The position numbers and the translations under genes were made by a program. The notes beneath the pieces are model-generated. The model had not been told where the DNA came from. It did no database searches and was given only the letters and a program-made list of their open reading frames with translations. Below are positions 42,768-56,800 of a stretch of DNA of 64,000 nucleotides, piece after piece. Positions within the stretch are counted from its first letter, which is position 1. The number at the start of each line of letters is the position of its first letter. The DNA is from Alviniconcha marisindica (taxonomy: Eukaryota > Mollusca > Gastropoda > Provannidae), in assembly GCA_018857735.1 (NCBI GenBank), contig JABMCL010002757.1:328501-392500 (forward strand), read 5' to 3'.

Positions 42768-45474
42768 CCTAATTAGGTCAAACCACACCGTGAGAGAGAG
42801 AGAGAGAGAGAGATTTCAAGAAGTTCTAAAGACAAACGACTTTTTGTTCGCACACGCTTTGGATTTGTAACCTATGTACCCACACGTACGCAGACGGCTT
42901 GTGTGATGTCAGAGGAAAAGATGGAGTGTGACGTACTTCATCACTGTCTGGCTGTGCGGAGGGGCCAGACATTCCGCCGATGCCTGTGTCCAACATCTAA
43001 ACAGCGGTAAACACCGTCTCCAGTTCCCCACCACTCGCGCTCGTGTGGCAGGGCCGCCGACTTTAACACTGCACGCACCGCCAACAGCAGAGCTCTACAC
43101 GTCAAACGTCGGTACCAAACAGTGCGACGACTTCATCAGTTTTCAGGACACGTGGTTTCTGGGGACTGTGGAGGGAGAAGCGACTTGCAATTCGTTCTCT
43201 TAGTTCTGTACTGTCGTTCGGTGTTCGGCGGAGGACCCTAAGACAGTCGGTCTCTGTCTCAGTTTAGATTTTCCTCTTCTGATGTTGTGATTGATCAAGT
43301 TGTTCAGTTATATCGTTATTGTTTTATTCAGTAAAAAAAATGAGAATGAGAATGGCACGAGGAAATTGATTTTACAGTGTCCAAAAGGTCCCACAATTAT
43401 CGTGTTCGTTCTGAATATCTCAGTGCAGCCCCAGGGACCCTCTGCTTTTGTTATGTGCATCAAACACACACACTCACACAGGGGGGGGGGGGGGGGGGGG
43501 TATCAGCGTGAGCTCTACATCGACCGCCCAAATGCAACCCATCCGGTGTGTACAATCAGTCAAAACTGCTGCCCCCTTTCACGGTCGATCCAGTCCGAGC
43601 CGGCACAATCGGCAAAAGGAGACCGGAGCAACCCCATCCCCAAAGGCAGCAAGAGAGTAATGTGGCCCCCGTTGAGGCGAGGTCGGCTAAAGACTCCGGT
43701 AGCTAATGTCTTTACGACTCTCATTAGGTTTCCCGTTGGAATGACTAGCATTCCCAACAGGACCTCTGTGCCCTGAATGCAGCTACTTGATCGGGGCAAC
43801 AAAGATTGTAGGGCCGTGACATGTCTGGCACTGTCCGCCAACACGTAGACCAAGCAGAGATCCACTATCTCCGGGCCAAGTGCGGCTTCCCCAAAGGTGA
43901 GAGAGATTACACATGAGCCACGAAGTCTCTCTCTGTGCAGGCCTATGATGCAGTGTTTGCGGTCAGAGAGGGCAGATAGAATCTATGTATATCTCCGCAG
44001 GCACTAAAAGCAAATCTTATACATGTAACGCTGACGACAGACCCGCCCCCCCAGTGAAGGCTGAATTTCACTAGCTCAGGCGAAACTGTAGTAGATACCG
44101 ACCAGTGCGCTTTTTTATCACTCGATGTTTAATTTGAAAGAATACTATGTACAACACTATGATTCAAATACAGAAGGAAAAAAGATCTATATTCCTACGC
44201 GTCCTTGACGCAGACTCAACCCCACACACGCGTTCTCTCGTTTCTCTCTCTGCGGAAGTTACAAGTTCACAAATTACGTATCTCTTTAGGTTCTATATTC
44301 GATCATTTTTCAAAGAAATACATGTTTTTTAGAAACTGTATCGACTAAATTTGGATAAACTTTACTTTGTTAAGTGGACCCTGTTACCGACAAATGCGGC
44401 TTGACGCCTACAGAAACCAGAACAATAACGCGTTAAGGTGGGTAGCCGTGTCTCCCAAGTTGCTGTCTCTACAGTTGTCAGGAACAAAGTCACAAGACAG
44501 TGTCCAACAACACAACTGCTGAGAATAACTCCATGCATCACGACCATCTCCCTCGTTGCTGTCAGCGCTCTCCTTGGACTGTTGGAATGCTCGTTGTTTT
44601 CTGATGGATTTTACGAAGTAGTGTTCGATGTTGACATAATGTGTTTCGCCCTTGTATGACATGTTCTAACTCTCCTCCCCCCCCCCCCCCCCCCCCCCCC
44701 CCTTTTCCTTTTCGAGGACGTATTTGATTATTTTACACGCCAGTTTATGCGCAAGCTGACATATCAAGTCTTCTCTATCTCACATTTTTACACTATTTTG
44801 TCCTGGTACAACCGGCATGACAGCGTGAAATACAAACATATTCACTCTCTTTTTCTCTTTGGTTGTCAAAAACTGCAAGTGAATACGATTCTATTTTCAT
44901 CACCACTCCACTCAACACAACGACCTTTGAAAACGAGACAAGCAGAGAGAAGATTCATCCAAAGTCCTCAACAGCAGCTTCGATCTCTGCTTCTGAGTCA
45001 CAGCCGCTTTTGTCCTGCAACAGTTCTTCCCCAGTCTGCTAATACGATTATCACCCTCGTCTGTTGCTAATGACCTGTCATGGACAGACCTGTTCCTCCC
45101 CTACCCCCCACCCCCACTTCAGTCAGCTTTGCTCGTTCATCAGCATACTTGTGGCGCCAGCCCCACGGCCTCTCAGGATGACTAAGACTCTTCATAATCT
45201 TTTTATGATCAACGAGGGGCCAGAGAGGAGGGGTGCGGGGATGAGACGGGGCGGCTAGCTTCTAAGCTGCATCAGAGCGCATTCATCGCTGAAATCTATA
45301 ACTTCGGGGACCCTTGGGTCTCTTGGCTTAAATTGGGCTGTGATGGAAAGGGGAAAACAAGATAAAAGAGCTGCCAGGAAGTTTCACTTAGGCTTTAATC
45401 CACAACCCGGGTTAAAACTAAAATACGAGAGAGTGAGAACTCGAATTCAAAAACTACCCAAGGACAGCAGTGCC

Positions 45475-45549
<75 letters not shown>

Positions 45550-45674
45550 AGTTTCTATACAATGTCTTTTGAGTATCATTGTGCGAGTATACGACAGTTA
45601 GGGTGTATGAATGTGTTAACATATATGCGTGTACATGTGAGATATAGACCAGGTGAAAATAACTATGCGTATGC

Positions 45675-45707
<33 letters not shown>

Positions 45708-46972
45708 CAAACGTATGTTTGTTTTTGCGACTGTTTCTTTTGTTTTTACTTTTTTGAGGTCTGTTATTGTTTTGGTGCAACTTGTTGACACATGTTGTTA
45801 TCTTGGTAACTGTAAGATCAGTCTAATATCACTTATATACAAAGGTTTTAAATAAAAAGGAAGAAGAAAGGGGGGGGTGGGGGCGGGGAGAGAGAGAGGG
45901 AGAGAGAGCTGTAACAATGCCATCTTCGTTAATTTATCTCCAGTTCACTCCCGCTTTTAAATCATGCAGGTTTGATTTACCACACAGTATCACCCGCGGC
46001 GCCAAACTAAAAATACTGAGTTCCGAAAGTACGCTTCCGTCCCTGCCCCTAAAGCACTAACCCAGACAGACAGATCCCGCGCGATTTACAGCGGTGGACT
46101 GCATGGAGTCGGCCAGAAAGACGATGGCAAAAGAACAAATTGCGCCCTTGCCAGCCTTCCCCCCCCCCCCCCCCCCCCCCAGCCAACACCCTCTTCCAGT
46201 CCCATTCCGCTCATCTTACACCTTCAACATTTTTCGCCTCTCCCAACAGCTGGCGTGCCTCAGGGGCTGATTCAAGTCCTACCGGAAGACAGCGGACATT
46301 TCATTAGCGCGGGCGACAGATTTGCGGACCCTGTTGACCAGAGTGGACAAAAAGGAGGAGGGGTGGCATTGTCCACCGTGCCTGGAGCTCGCCTCCCGAG
46401 GACCAGCCCGGCGCTAATGGCAGAATTATTCATGAGAATGCAGCTCCGCTTAACAACCGGCGGCACTTGCCGCCGCGTGAACAGCCGTGGGATGAGTGTA
46501 GCTGCTGCTGGGTCGGGCTTGTCGTTGCTGCTGCTGTTACTACTGCTATCATCATCAACATTAGCGTGTGGCTTGTTATAGTCTCGGATTAAATTCTCTT
46601 TATCCATTTACCTGAACAGTCAAACTTCTTATCCGTGTGGTTTCAACATGACAGGCGCAGTTCCGCCCAGGAGCTGTTTTTGCACTGCGTTTCGCCCCGA
46701 TATGACCTACGTGGCCGACAGGGCGTTAAAACCAATTACTTACTGACTTACCAGAAAAATCTAGAAACAGCCGATTGTTACTGTAACTGGTGAAATGCAC
46801 GATAAGAAACGTCCACCGGCCGCGGGTCTGAAAGCTTCCAGCCTTGTGGCCATTTGAACTCTCAACTGGATTATTTGCCGGAAGGGGAGGGGGGTTATGA
46901 GTACATACGTCTAGTATTTTTGTTTGTTTGTTTGTTTGTTTGTTTGTTTGTTGTGTGTTGTTGTTGTTGTTG

Positions 46973-47033
<61 letters not shown>

Positions 47034-49795
47034 TGTGTCTGTGCCTCAATTCAGTTTCAACTCTAACCCATCTGTTCCCTAAAAACTGCGACCCATACAC
47101 GCCAAGAGACTGGCGAGAGGCAGCCGAACACATGTACAAGGGACCGAATAAAACAGACCTGTGCCTACGATCACTATCACCTGGCATGCAAATAAAGGTA
47201 CATAAACTCCATCAAGGTCACACATATATTATAATTATTACAGTATTATACAGAGATGTAAATTGTTCTACTGTTTCACCTGTTTAACAGTTTATCATAT
47301 TTTTATGTCATGATTACAATGCAGGTATGTGGTTTGGACTAACATTTTCTTCTTAAAGTCAACAGCTATCAAATGGACCCTGGGCGGGCAGTCAGCAGAT
47401 GACAGGCAGAAGACGGACAGACACCGGTTTCCATTTCAGGCCAAGCCTGCCGGCAATGCCACTGTCAGGGCTGAACGACGTCAGCTTCCTCCACTGCCCC
47501 AAAGCTGTGCACGTCGCTAACAAGCACGTTGGTGGAAACACGCACTGCAGCGGCACGATGACAACGGGCGCGACAGAGGAGTGCAAAAAAAGTCACCGTT
47601 GCAGTGTTGTGGCAGACCAGTGTCTTTGCCTGCAGTGTTGTGGCAGACCAGTGTCTTTGCCTGCAGTGTTGTGGCAGACCAGTGTCTTTGCCTGCAGTGT
47701 TGTGGCAGACCAGTGTCTTTGCCTGCAGTGTTGTGGCAGACCAGTGTCTTTGCCTGCAGTGTTGTGGCAGACCAGTGTCTTTGCCTGCAGTGTTGTGGCA
47801 GACCAGGTCTTTGCCTGCAGTGTCGTGGCAGACCAGTGTCTTTGCCTGCAGTGTCGTGGCAGACCAGTGTCTCTGCCTGCAGTGTCGTGGCAGACCAGAG
47901 TCTTTGCCTGCAGTGTCGTGGCAGACCAGAGTCTTTGCCTGCAGTGTTGTGGCAGACCAGTGTCTTTGCCTGCAGTGTCGTGGCAGACCAGTGTCTCTGC
48001 CTGCAGTGTCGTGGCAGACCAGCGTCTTTGCCTGCAGTGTCGTGGCAGACCAGAGTCTTTGCCTGCAGTGTTGTGGCAGACCGGTGTCTTTACCAGCAGT
48101 GCTGTGTCAGACCAGCGTCTTTGCCCGCACTGTCGTGGCAGACTAGTGTCTTTACCAGCAGTGCTGTGTCAGACAAGCGTCTTTGCCTGCACTGTCGTGG
48201 CAGACCAGTGTCTTTACCAGCAATGCTGTCAGATCAGATGTCGTGGAAGGCCAGTGTCTTGGTCTGTAGGTTCTGGCAGGCCAGCGTCTTTGGCAGCAGT
48301 GTTGTGGCAGACCAGCGTCTTTGCCTGCACTGTCGAGGAAAGCCAGTGTCTTTGCCTGTAGCGTTCTGCAGGCCAGTGAGTGTTTTTCGGCAATGCTGTG
48401 GCAGCCAGCGTCTTTGCCCGCAAGTGTGACAGACCAAATGTCTTTACCAGCAATGCTGTCAGATCAGATGTCGTGGAAGGCCAGTGTCTTGGTCTGTAGG
48501 TTCTGGCAGGCCAGCGTCTTTGGCAGCAGTGTTGTGGCAGACCAGCGTCTTTGCCTGCACTGTCGTGGAAAGCCAGTGTCTTTGCCTGTAGCGTTCTGCA
48601 GGCCAGTGAGTGTTTTTGTCGGCAATGCTGTGGCAGGCCAGTGTCTTTGCTAGAAGAGCTGTGACAGGCCAGTAGTGTCTCGCTTGCGGTGCTGTGGCGG
48701 GCCAGTCTGAGTGCTTCTGCTTCCTGTGACACAGCAGGCGGTGACTCGACCCGCCGCAGAGCGACAGAGAAAAAAGGCTGGATCTTGTTGCCCATCTTCG
48801 CGTAGAAACCCTTGCGTGGTGACAATGTGACGTTAGTTCGGCTTCCGCCACATACAAAGTCCAAGTCAACTTCCAGCCGACGACACTTCCTGACGACACG
48901 GGTGAAGGCTAGTAGTTGCTGTTTGGAGTGTGCCCCCCCCCCCCCCCCCCCCCCCCACCCCGGGATTTCGGAGACCGCCAGTACATCTTTGGGGGACAAG
49001 TTGGCGTTAAACAAGTCAAAAACAAGCGTGACAGGCCAGCGGTCAGACAAGACAAGGTGCAGGCAGGCACCGTGCCCTGCCACTGCCAGAGGTCTTTTGT
49101 CTCACCTGTCGCGGTGACATCCCCTCATGTAAATAAATCCCGTCACAGACTCACACACACTTGGAGGCCCCGCACGTTTAGCCAGACCGTCTCATGTTTA
49201 CCAACTAGCGACGAAATCGCCGATGATGTTTGCCGCTTATGTCCCGGCGCGAAGCAATGCATTTTTTTTTTAGCAGGCCGTCAAAAATGAACAGGAAATA
49301 AGCGTTATTGGACTGTGACTTGTGAATCTAAATAGGTGCGATATTTTGGGGCAGAACAGAAGTGACAAAACACAAGTGGTAAAGTGTTGTTGCTTTCTCT
49401 CTCGCGTCTGTGTGCGAGTGCACAGATCCATACAGCACGGAAGTTTGGACGAGAAAGGCATGGTGCGTCTAAACGAGGAAACAAAACATTTCTTCTTCTT
49501 CTTCTCCTCCAAATTAATGAGCGATTATAAATCATCACGGTCAAAGAGTGCAATAAGCTTCACTAAAACAGAAGAAGTGCACTGAGCCGAATAGTAAGTA
49601 TATATATATATATATATCCGCGAAGACTGCACTAGGACCATGTACTAGTTTCTTTTAAGGATTTGAATCGCTTCGTTTTCTTTTCACAGTATGCCATCAC
49701 GTGTTGATGGTGGCTTCTTTTTACTTCTGTTTTCCCACCTTTTAGTTTTGGTAACCTGGTGTAGTGTTCAGTTTAAAACATAACACAGGTCAACT

Positions 49796-49826
<31 letters not shown>

Positions 49827-50788
49827 ACTCAGTATAGTATTCTACTTCAGAGCTCATCTAAGGATACGACACAGGGCTGGTTCTTCTCTCGTTCTTTCTT
49901 TCTCTCCCCCTCTCTCGTGTGAACAAATTTCGCAGCAATGAATAAATTTGCTGGCTCGAATAGGTCTGTATCACCTGATGGGGCCTAGAGGTCCACGACC
50001 CTATTGCGAGTCTAACAAGGGCAACATTGTTCCCAATGGCTACTTCCCGCTTCAACCACAGGGCCATAAAAACCGTACCAAATGCACTGACGCTAAGCTA
50101 CTTTTATGACAATAACCACGCTGTGAAATCCCACGGCAAGCTTTGTTCGCTGAGATAAAAGAGTGTAATCACAGAGTCGGCAGAAAGCGAGAAACTTTGT
50201 TGTTTTCATTCAAGTTGCTGTCACCAAACGCCAGAACACCCTCAGGATTGAGACTCGGAAATAGAAAGTCAGGCCACCCCCCCTCCTTCCCCGCCCCCTC
50301 GCCCATCTCGTCCCCCCCTGTCTCCAGCAATCTTCTCCTAAAGAAAGGGGTAAGCCTAAATCGACTAACCTCTACCCGATGTCCTCCAACAAAGACTTAT
50401 AAGTGTCAAGCAGAAGGCCGATGTTTAGCACAGGGCAAACAGGTGATCTGAATCATCTTATCAGGGGTCAACATCAAAGTGATTAGCGGGACAACTTTGG
50501 GTTGACAGGGACACAAAGCACACTCCAAGCACCGATCCTGGCCTAGCGTTAAGGTGTGTGGCATGGGACACTACCTACCCGGCCGCAACCCTGACACGGA
50601 TTGTGCACTGTGCCAAAAACGTACCACGCTGGTACAGTATGCATGATCACACGGAGACGGTCACATTGGTCCACGATCTTCGGTAGGACCAGTAAAAACG
50701 ATATAATAAATTATTTTATAATAACTCTTTTGATAGCGCTATACCCCGTGCAAAAAAATTCCGAGCTCACGGCGCTGTGCATTATCAC

Positions 50789-50851
<63 letters not shown>

Positions 50852-53800
50852 ATTCAAATATCCCTCATTCCGTGTCTGCAACATGAAATTAACGTTGCTC
50901 AATGCGTGCACAGCACAGATAGCTACACATGTGTATAAACAAAAATCTTCCCACTTACTGACTTAGTTCTCTGGCAGTACAAGAGCAGTAAATGCTCAGT
51001 CGACATGCTATCAAAACGATGAAGGGAAAGGGGGGGGGGGTTCTTCCGTGCACCACTTTAATAAAGGATAATCAAGTGAAAAGAACTTTCATTTTCATCT
51101 TTCTAATGATGCTGTGACCTTGAAATTTGACCCTGGTTGCCAAAATGGATACTAAAGTGTAAAGGTGAACTGAACTTATCATCGTGCGAAGTTTGAAACA
51201 TCCAATTCCAAAATGCGAAAGTCTCAGAAAACACTGTGCGCGATCTTGTGAATGTAAACAAACCATCAAATTGCAAGGTTGGTATTTATTGGGTAAGATT
51301 AACTTGCCTTGAAATTGCATCTTATTCGCAGCGGTAACCTTTCAACGCTCACGTGAACCCTAAAATTCGTGTGAATGTGCCAAGCTCAGTCAAGTTAGCA
51401 CAAGGTAAAGTTGGAAAGATCTTGCTTACTTAGTCTCCACCCTACACCCTACCCCCAAAATGCAACTGTTCGAAAGCCTTTGCCTTGGACGGGCTCAGTT
51501 GGCCAGAAATATAAACACTGCTCATTAGAGTGGCACAAGTTAACGGGCCTTTTCACGCGAGACAAAAATGGTCCGTTATCTGAAGCAGTTATTTCTGCAC
51601 TGTTAATGTAATGCTCTACTCTTTCAACCACTGCGCCACTACCGCGGCCTCTAAAATGTTCGACGTGTTTTTGTTGTTGCAAACCTGCCAGCACATTCCA
51701 GACTTGTTCAGTGTGCAGGTTTCGTTTTTCCACATTGCTAATCCCGTGGGGGAACGCCTTAGCTGGACAAGGCTACAGCAAGGACCGGACAGCAGTGATA
51801 TCAAGTCCTATTACTCAGTGTACGCAGTACTGTACTTTTTCAGTACTGTGACGCAACAACCCCCCACCCCCAACTACACTCAAAATCGTTTACGGCGTGG
51901 CCAAAAAGCTCAGTCATAGCAAAGACGCGTCTTTGGACACAGGCCTGGCATGTTTTCCATCACTACCCGACGGTCCCACATTAGTCTGGCACCCCCACGG
52001 AGCTAACAGCAAAAGACAAAAGGCGCTGAGCCCACGTCTAGCCAAGACCTTGCTTTCTTCTCTTTATACATATTTGTGTTAATGTTCTTAAATATTTCAA
52101 CGGCTGGAAAACAGGAGCCAAGCTCAACAAAACTCCAGCCGGTGCATGTCAGGGTAAGAACCCCTTCGGTCACTTCTCCTCCAAGTTCAAACGCCCTCAG
52201 ATCTTTTAGATTTTTTTTTTATCACGGCCTAAACCACACCTAACGACGTAATGTCTGCTCTGTAAAGGCAGACGTCCCGAAGTGACCACATGCGGCTGAC
52301 GGGACGCTAAAATCCAGGAAGCATAATAACCGTTACTATGGCAGCAGTGCCCGACTTGGCTTGGCCGTGCCTGCAACATAGCGGGCGGACGAATCCCAAA
52401 GGAGGTCCTCAAAAAAGTGTTCCCCGACTGTACAGTATTATGTAAGCTGTGTAGCCTTTGGTGAGCCTGCCTTTAGAACAAGATCTGCCGGCTAGCTGTC
52501 ACTGGCAGTCGATGCCACAATTCCTGACTGTTGCAGCTGCAAATACTTGTAACTGTAAAACGACAGCTGCAAACATGCCTTTTGCCGAGACAACTCTACT
52601 TTCCCAGAGCTGTGTAAAAACTGAAGGCAAACTGCCTCCAATATAAGCAGATGCAAAAACAGTGTTGTCGCTATAAGGTGTGTTTGTTGCTGCTGCAAGC
52701 ACAGAATAAATGCAGCTGCAAACGTTGCAGCGGCAAATGTGTGCAGCTGCAACGCCAATAACAGTCGGTCGTCCAGTTCTGCCCACGCAAACGTGTCTAT
52801 ATATATATTTTTTTTTTCTTTTTTCTTTTTTCTTTCTGGTTGGTACTGCGACTTGGGAATCGCCGGACCGCTGCTAAGACCGCGACAACGGGAGATAGGT
52901 TTGTGCTGCTGCCTGTCTGGAACTGAGAGGCCGAAGCAGAGAGGCCGAGAAAGCAGTGTGGGCAAGGACTGTACAGCTAAGATTGTGTAGAGCTCTATAC
53001 GATTTTGGTGTGGGTGGAGAAGACAGACCGTGGGAGAGAAAGGTCACCGACAGACACGAGCGCCTTCTGCAACCACCTGGCTTCACCTGCAGCAAGTGTA
53101 AATATTGTAGTAAAGACTACCGCTCACTGATCGCTCTTGTCAATCAAAGCAGATGCTGTTCAAGTACAGGAGGGGAAAAAAAGCACCTCAATCGGTTGCC
53201 ACCCAAGGAGCAGCCCCTTTTTTCTTTTTTTCAACAGACTGACGGGGACACCAAAGTCAAACTAAACGTATTCCATTGGCCCTTTAGAACAGAACTAAAC
53301 GTATCCCACTGGTCCTTCAGAACAGAATATTAAACAATCATTTGATCCGAGCAAACCCGTACTAACTTGAGGCGCAGTCCATTTTCCCACTGCTGTCCAA
53401 CAGGAAAATACATATTAAAGACACCACAGAGATCTTTGTGTTTGTGGGGGGTGGTGTGGGGGAGGGGGTGGGGCCGGGGGTGTTAAGAAGAGGACAATCG
53501 AGCAATGAATGCGGTTAACTTCAGGATAAAAAGATTTCGGCTGGCATGAACAACAGATACCCGACACGGTAAAGATTCTTGAAACTCTGTAAACCCATAG
53601 ACGGCAATACAGTAGTCTGGATTACAACTTAATGCTGTCTTTTGCTCGTGCTGGAATATAATACTTGTGCAGAACCTGTCACACGCAATGGGTGAGCAAG
53701 TGCTGTCGCCCTACATAAACCTTGTCAACAGCTTCAGCACACACACACACACACATCTCCTTCACTCCACAGAGCAAAAACTAACTAAAAAACTAAAATG

Positions 53801-56800
53801 AGTGTTTAAAATTAATTCCCCCCCCCTCCCCGTACTGCTCACCCTTCCCTTCCCCACATAACCCTCAGTTATCTTAGGTAGAGGAGAAAACAAAGAGCAC
53901 AAAAGGTCATCCCTCAATCAGAGCTGAGCGCCGGCGTGACAGGCAGCACTCTCCCTACTCTCCCTAATTGATGTTGACGGAGATTAGCCCGCCAAAGCTG
54001 TCAAAACGCAGCACCCAAACCTCGGGCTTAGCATCTGCCCAGTGCAGTTGACATAAGACCCTGGGACAGGTCTCCAAAAGTCAACAGAAGATGCTGCTGC
54101 AGCAAGCAACACTCTACTGCCTTGGCAGTTGCCACCTGCTTCGTTTTCTGACCCCATTCCTCTGGAGTTTCACTGTAGGGCAAGTGCCTTATAAAACATG
54201 GCCCGGGGAACACCAAGGGGTGGCTGAAAATATGAACTATTTGCAAGCTGTGCTGTTTGTAGCATGAATATTCAAATATATATATATACGCAGTTGATTT
54301 TGCTAGGTAGCAAGCAACACTCAACTGCCTGGGTCTGGATAACAAAAAGAATTTGATCTCGTGTTAATTACATTCTAAAACAGGCAGCTAACTGCTGTAA
54401 AAACAACAACAAAAATCACTGATTATAAATGAATTACAGTAATATACACCATTATATCACAGTAAGTCACATCACACACATTTAACAGCAAAAAAATGCA
54501 GTCCAGCTAATACATAATATGATAAATAGCTACACTAAATGCGATGTTAACAGAAGAACAAGAACAAACTCTCCCTTTCTCTCTCTCACACACAATCTAA
54601 AACAAGTACTAGTAGTTAAGTAGTGTGAAGAATTTATATTTAATACTGGGTTCTGAGCTGCCAATCACCAAAACTGAGCCCAAGCTAGAGCCAATCTGAA
54701 TATATTCAGATCTAAATAACAAATAATGTTCTGAATTCTGTGCAAAAAGCCTGAAGCGTTCCCACCATGTTTGCCTGACAGGTTAAACATCAGCCTAAAA
54801 TGTAGCAACAGACTGATAGACAGGTTCATTTCAAATGAAACGCACCCCCCTCCCCCAAAGGGTGCATATTCACTGGTGAGAAAAGGTGTACACTGTAATC
54901 AAATGAAGCAAATTACATTCATTTCAATGGATTCAGACTCAAATCATCATGCATCTGATTCCATCAATCATCACGGCACCACAGGGCTGCCAGACTGAAA
55001 ACTTGTGAGAACATAACTATGGGAGGCAGGGTAACTTTCAGCTCAGTGTGGAACCCTCTATGATTAATTCAGACCCAAACCTGTCTCATCCATCTAAAGG
55101 TCAGGCAGCATATTATTTCCATTATTCACTCATGTAATCTTTTAAAGACCAATGCATCAAATTCAAAAGGCCAAGGTGCAACTGCACACAATTTTCTCGA
55201 ACATTAGCATCAAAAGACACATAATTTTCGCCAGCATCAAAAGATACAAAACGTCGTTTAAATTATATAATCACATTTGAATATTGTGAAAGTGGTGGAA
55301 CAAAGTGTGATTTCATTCCAATTTGTTGCAGTTTATCACTATTAAGTATTATGCACTGCTCACGCCAGTATGACAAACTGCCTGTCTGTGAAAACCATGG
55401 AGGGTGCATACAAAGAATAATTTTGTAACAGAAGCTTCTGTGGCTGTTGAGTGGTTTTGACAACTGTGGCTGAATGGACCCTATTGAGCAGTTGCAAATC
55501 TGAATCCTGGTTTAGGCAGGCAGTATCACCCCACCCCACCTAATCTCCAAATGTTGGGATCAATGTCTGGTCTTTGGGAGGATATATCAAAATCTGAGTC
55601 TCCATGTGCTGAAGCCTGAATGGTTCAAGATCCCATGGACATGGTCATGGAAAAACATTTGCCTGGCAAAGTAGTGTATAAACTCCATTGACGTCAGGAA
55701 TTAATCACAGGGCTGGGTGGCCCAGCTCTGTCACAGCTGGCTTTCCCCCAGTGGAACAATACAGTTTACATACCTCACACTGTCTGCATTAACTGAGATT
55801 TTCACAACACATAACCCCCCCCTCCCCCCACTTCCTGTGCACATGTTCTTTTTCTGAATGGGCAGATTTCAAGAAAAATTAATCTAAGTTTTCCATATAA
55901 TATTAAAAACCAAGTTTTGTTTAAAAAAAATCTTTGCTAGCATCATACACCAAGACTGAGATTACTCCACAACCTGCTCCATACTAAAATATCAGCTTGT
56001 AAGCATTTAAACACCAGCAATTATTTCAGCTGCCAGCGACTATCATCAATCTGATCACAGCCACAGGTTCACTCTAACTACCCCTACCAAGATAGGACCC
56101 ATGCATAGCAGCACTAGTCTCCACTACGCATGATGAATATGGGCCACTGTTCTTCACTGGCCCACACTTGTCAAGTGCCTTGGTCTAGTGAACCATTCTG
56201 ACCTTTACAGCTTTCGCAGTCACAGGAAGAAAGGGGCCAGTTGCAAATGGCTGGCTGACCCACCCCACCCCAACTGCTGGGACTGGCTGGTGGTTTATTA
56301 TCTCAGAAAACTCATTGGGCTCATAAACACAATGGTCCCCAGATGGGATGGGGGAAGGGAGGGGGGAAGGGGCTAAGAGCTTGCAGGTGTAAAGAGCCTG
56401 GGCGCCACCTGACACCTGCTCTACACCCCACCCCCCCTCTTCCTTCCCCCCTACCTCAGTACCCATAAGATAAAGTGTAACATACTGTCAGCCCTGTACC
56501 CCTCCCCCCTTCCTCTACCTGAGTACATATTATTATAACTTAGTGTTAGCCCTGCACCCCGCCCCCTTCTACCTCAGCGCCTATTAGTATTACTTAGTGT
56601 AAACCCTGCACCCACCCCCTACCTCTTCCCCAATACCTATAACCTGGTGTCAGCCAGGCACCCCCCCCCCCCTCAGGTATTTCAATACCTGTAATTTGGT
56701 GTCAGCCCTGCATCCCCCCCCCCCTCCTCCCTACCTGTAACTGTGTGTCAGCCCTGCATACACCCTCTTCCTTTCCCCTATTTCAGTATCTGTAAGTTAA

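Noticed and set aside
46255..46581. A 108-codon open frame ending in a leucine run
   Set aside because: No splice or homology support; the leucine run comes from GCTGCTG/TTACTGCT repeats. Kept only as a possible non-coding element.
47399..48429. Long plus-strand open frames of 320 and 282 codons
   Set aside because: They consist of the 31-bp minisatellite read in shifting frames, with no splice sites, no domain and equal openness in other frames.
48229..49083. Minus-strand open frame of 284 codons
   Set aside because: Antisense reading of the same minisatellite plus a G-tract; no codon or domain evidence.
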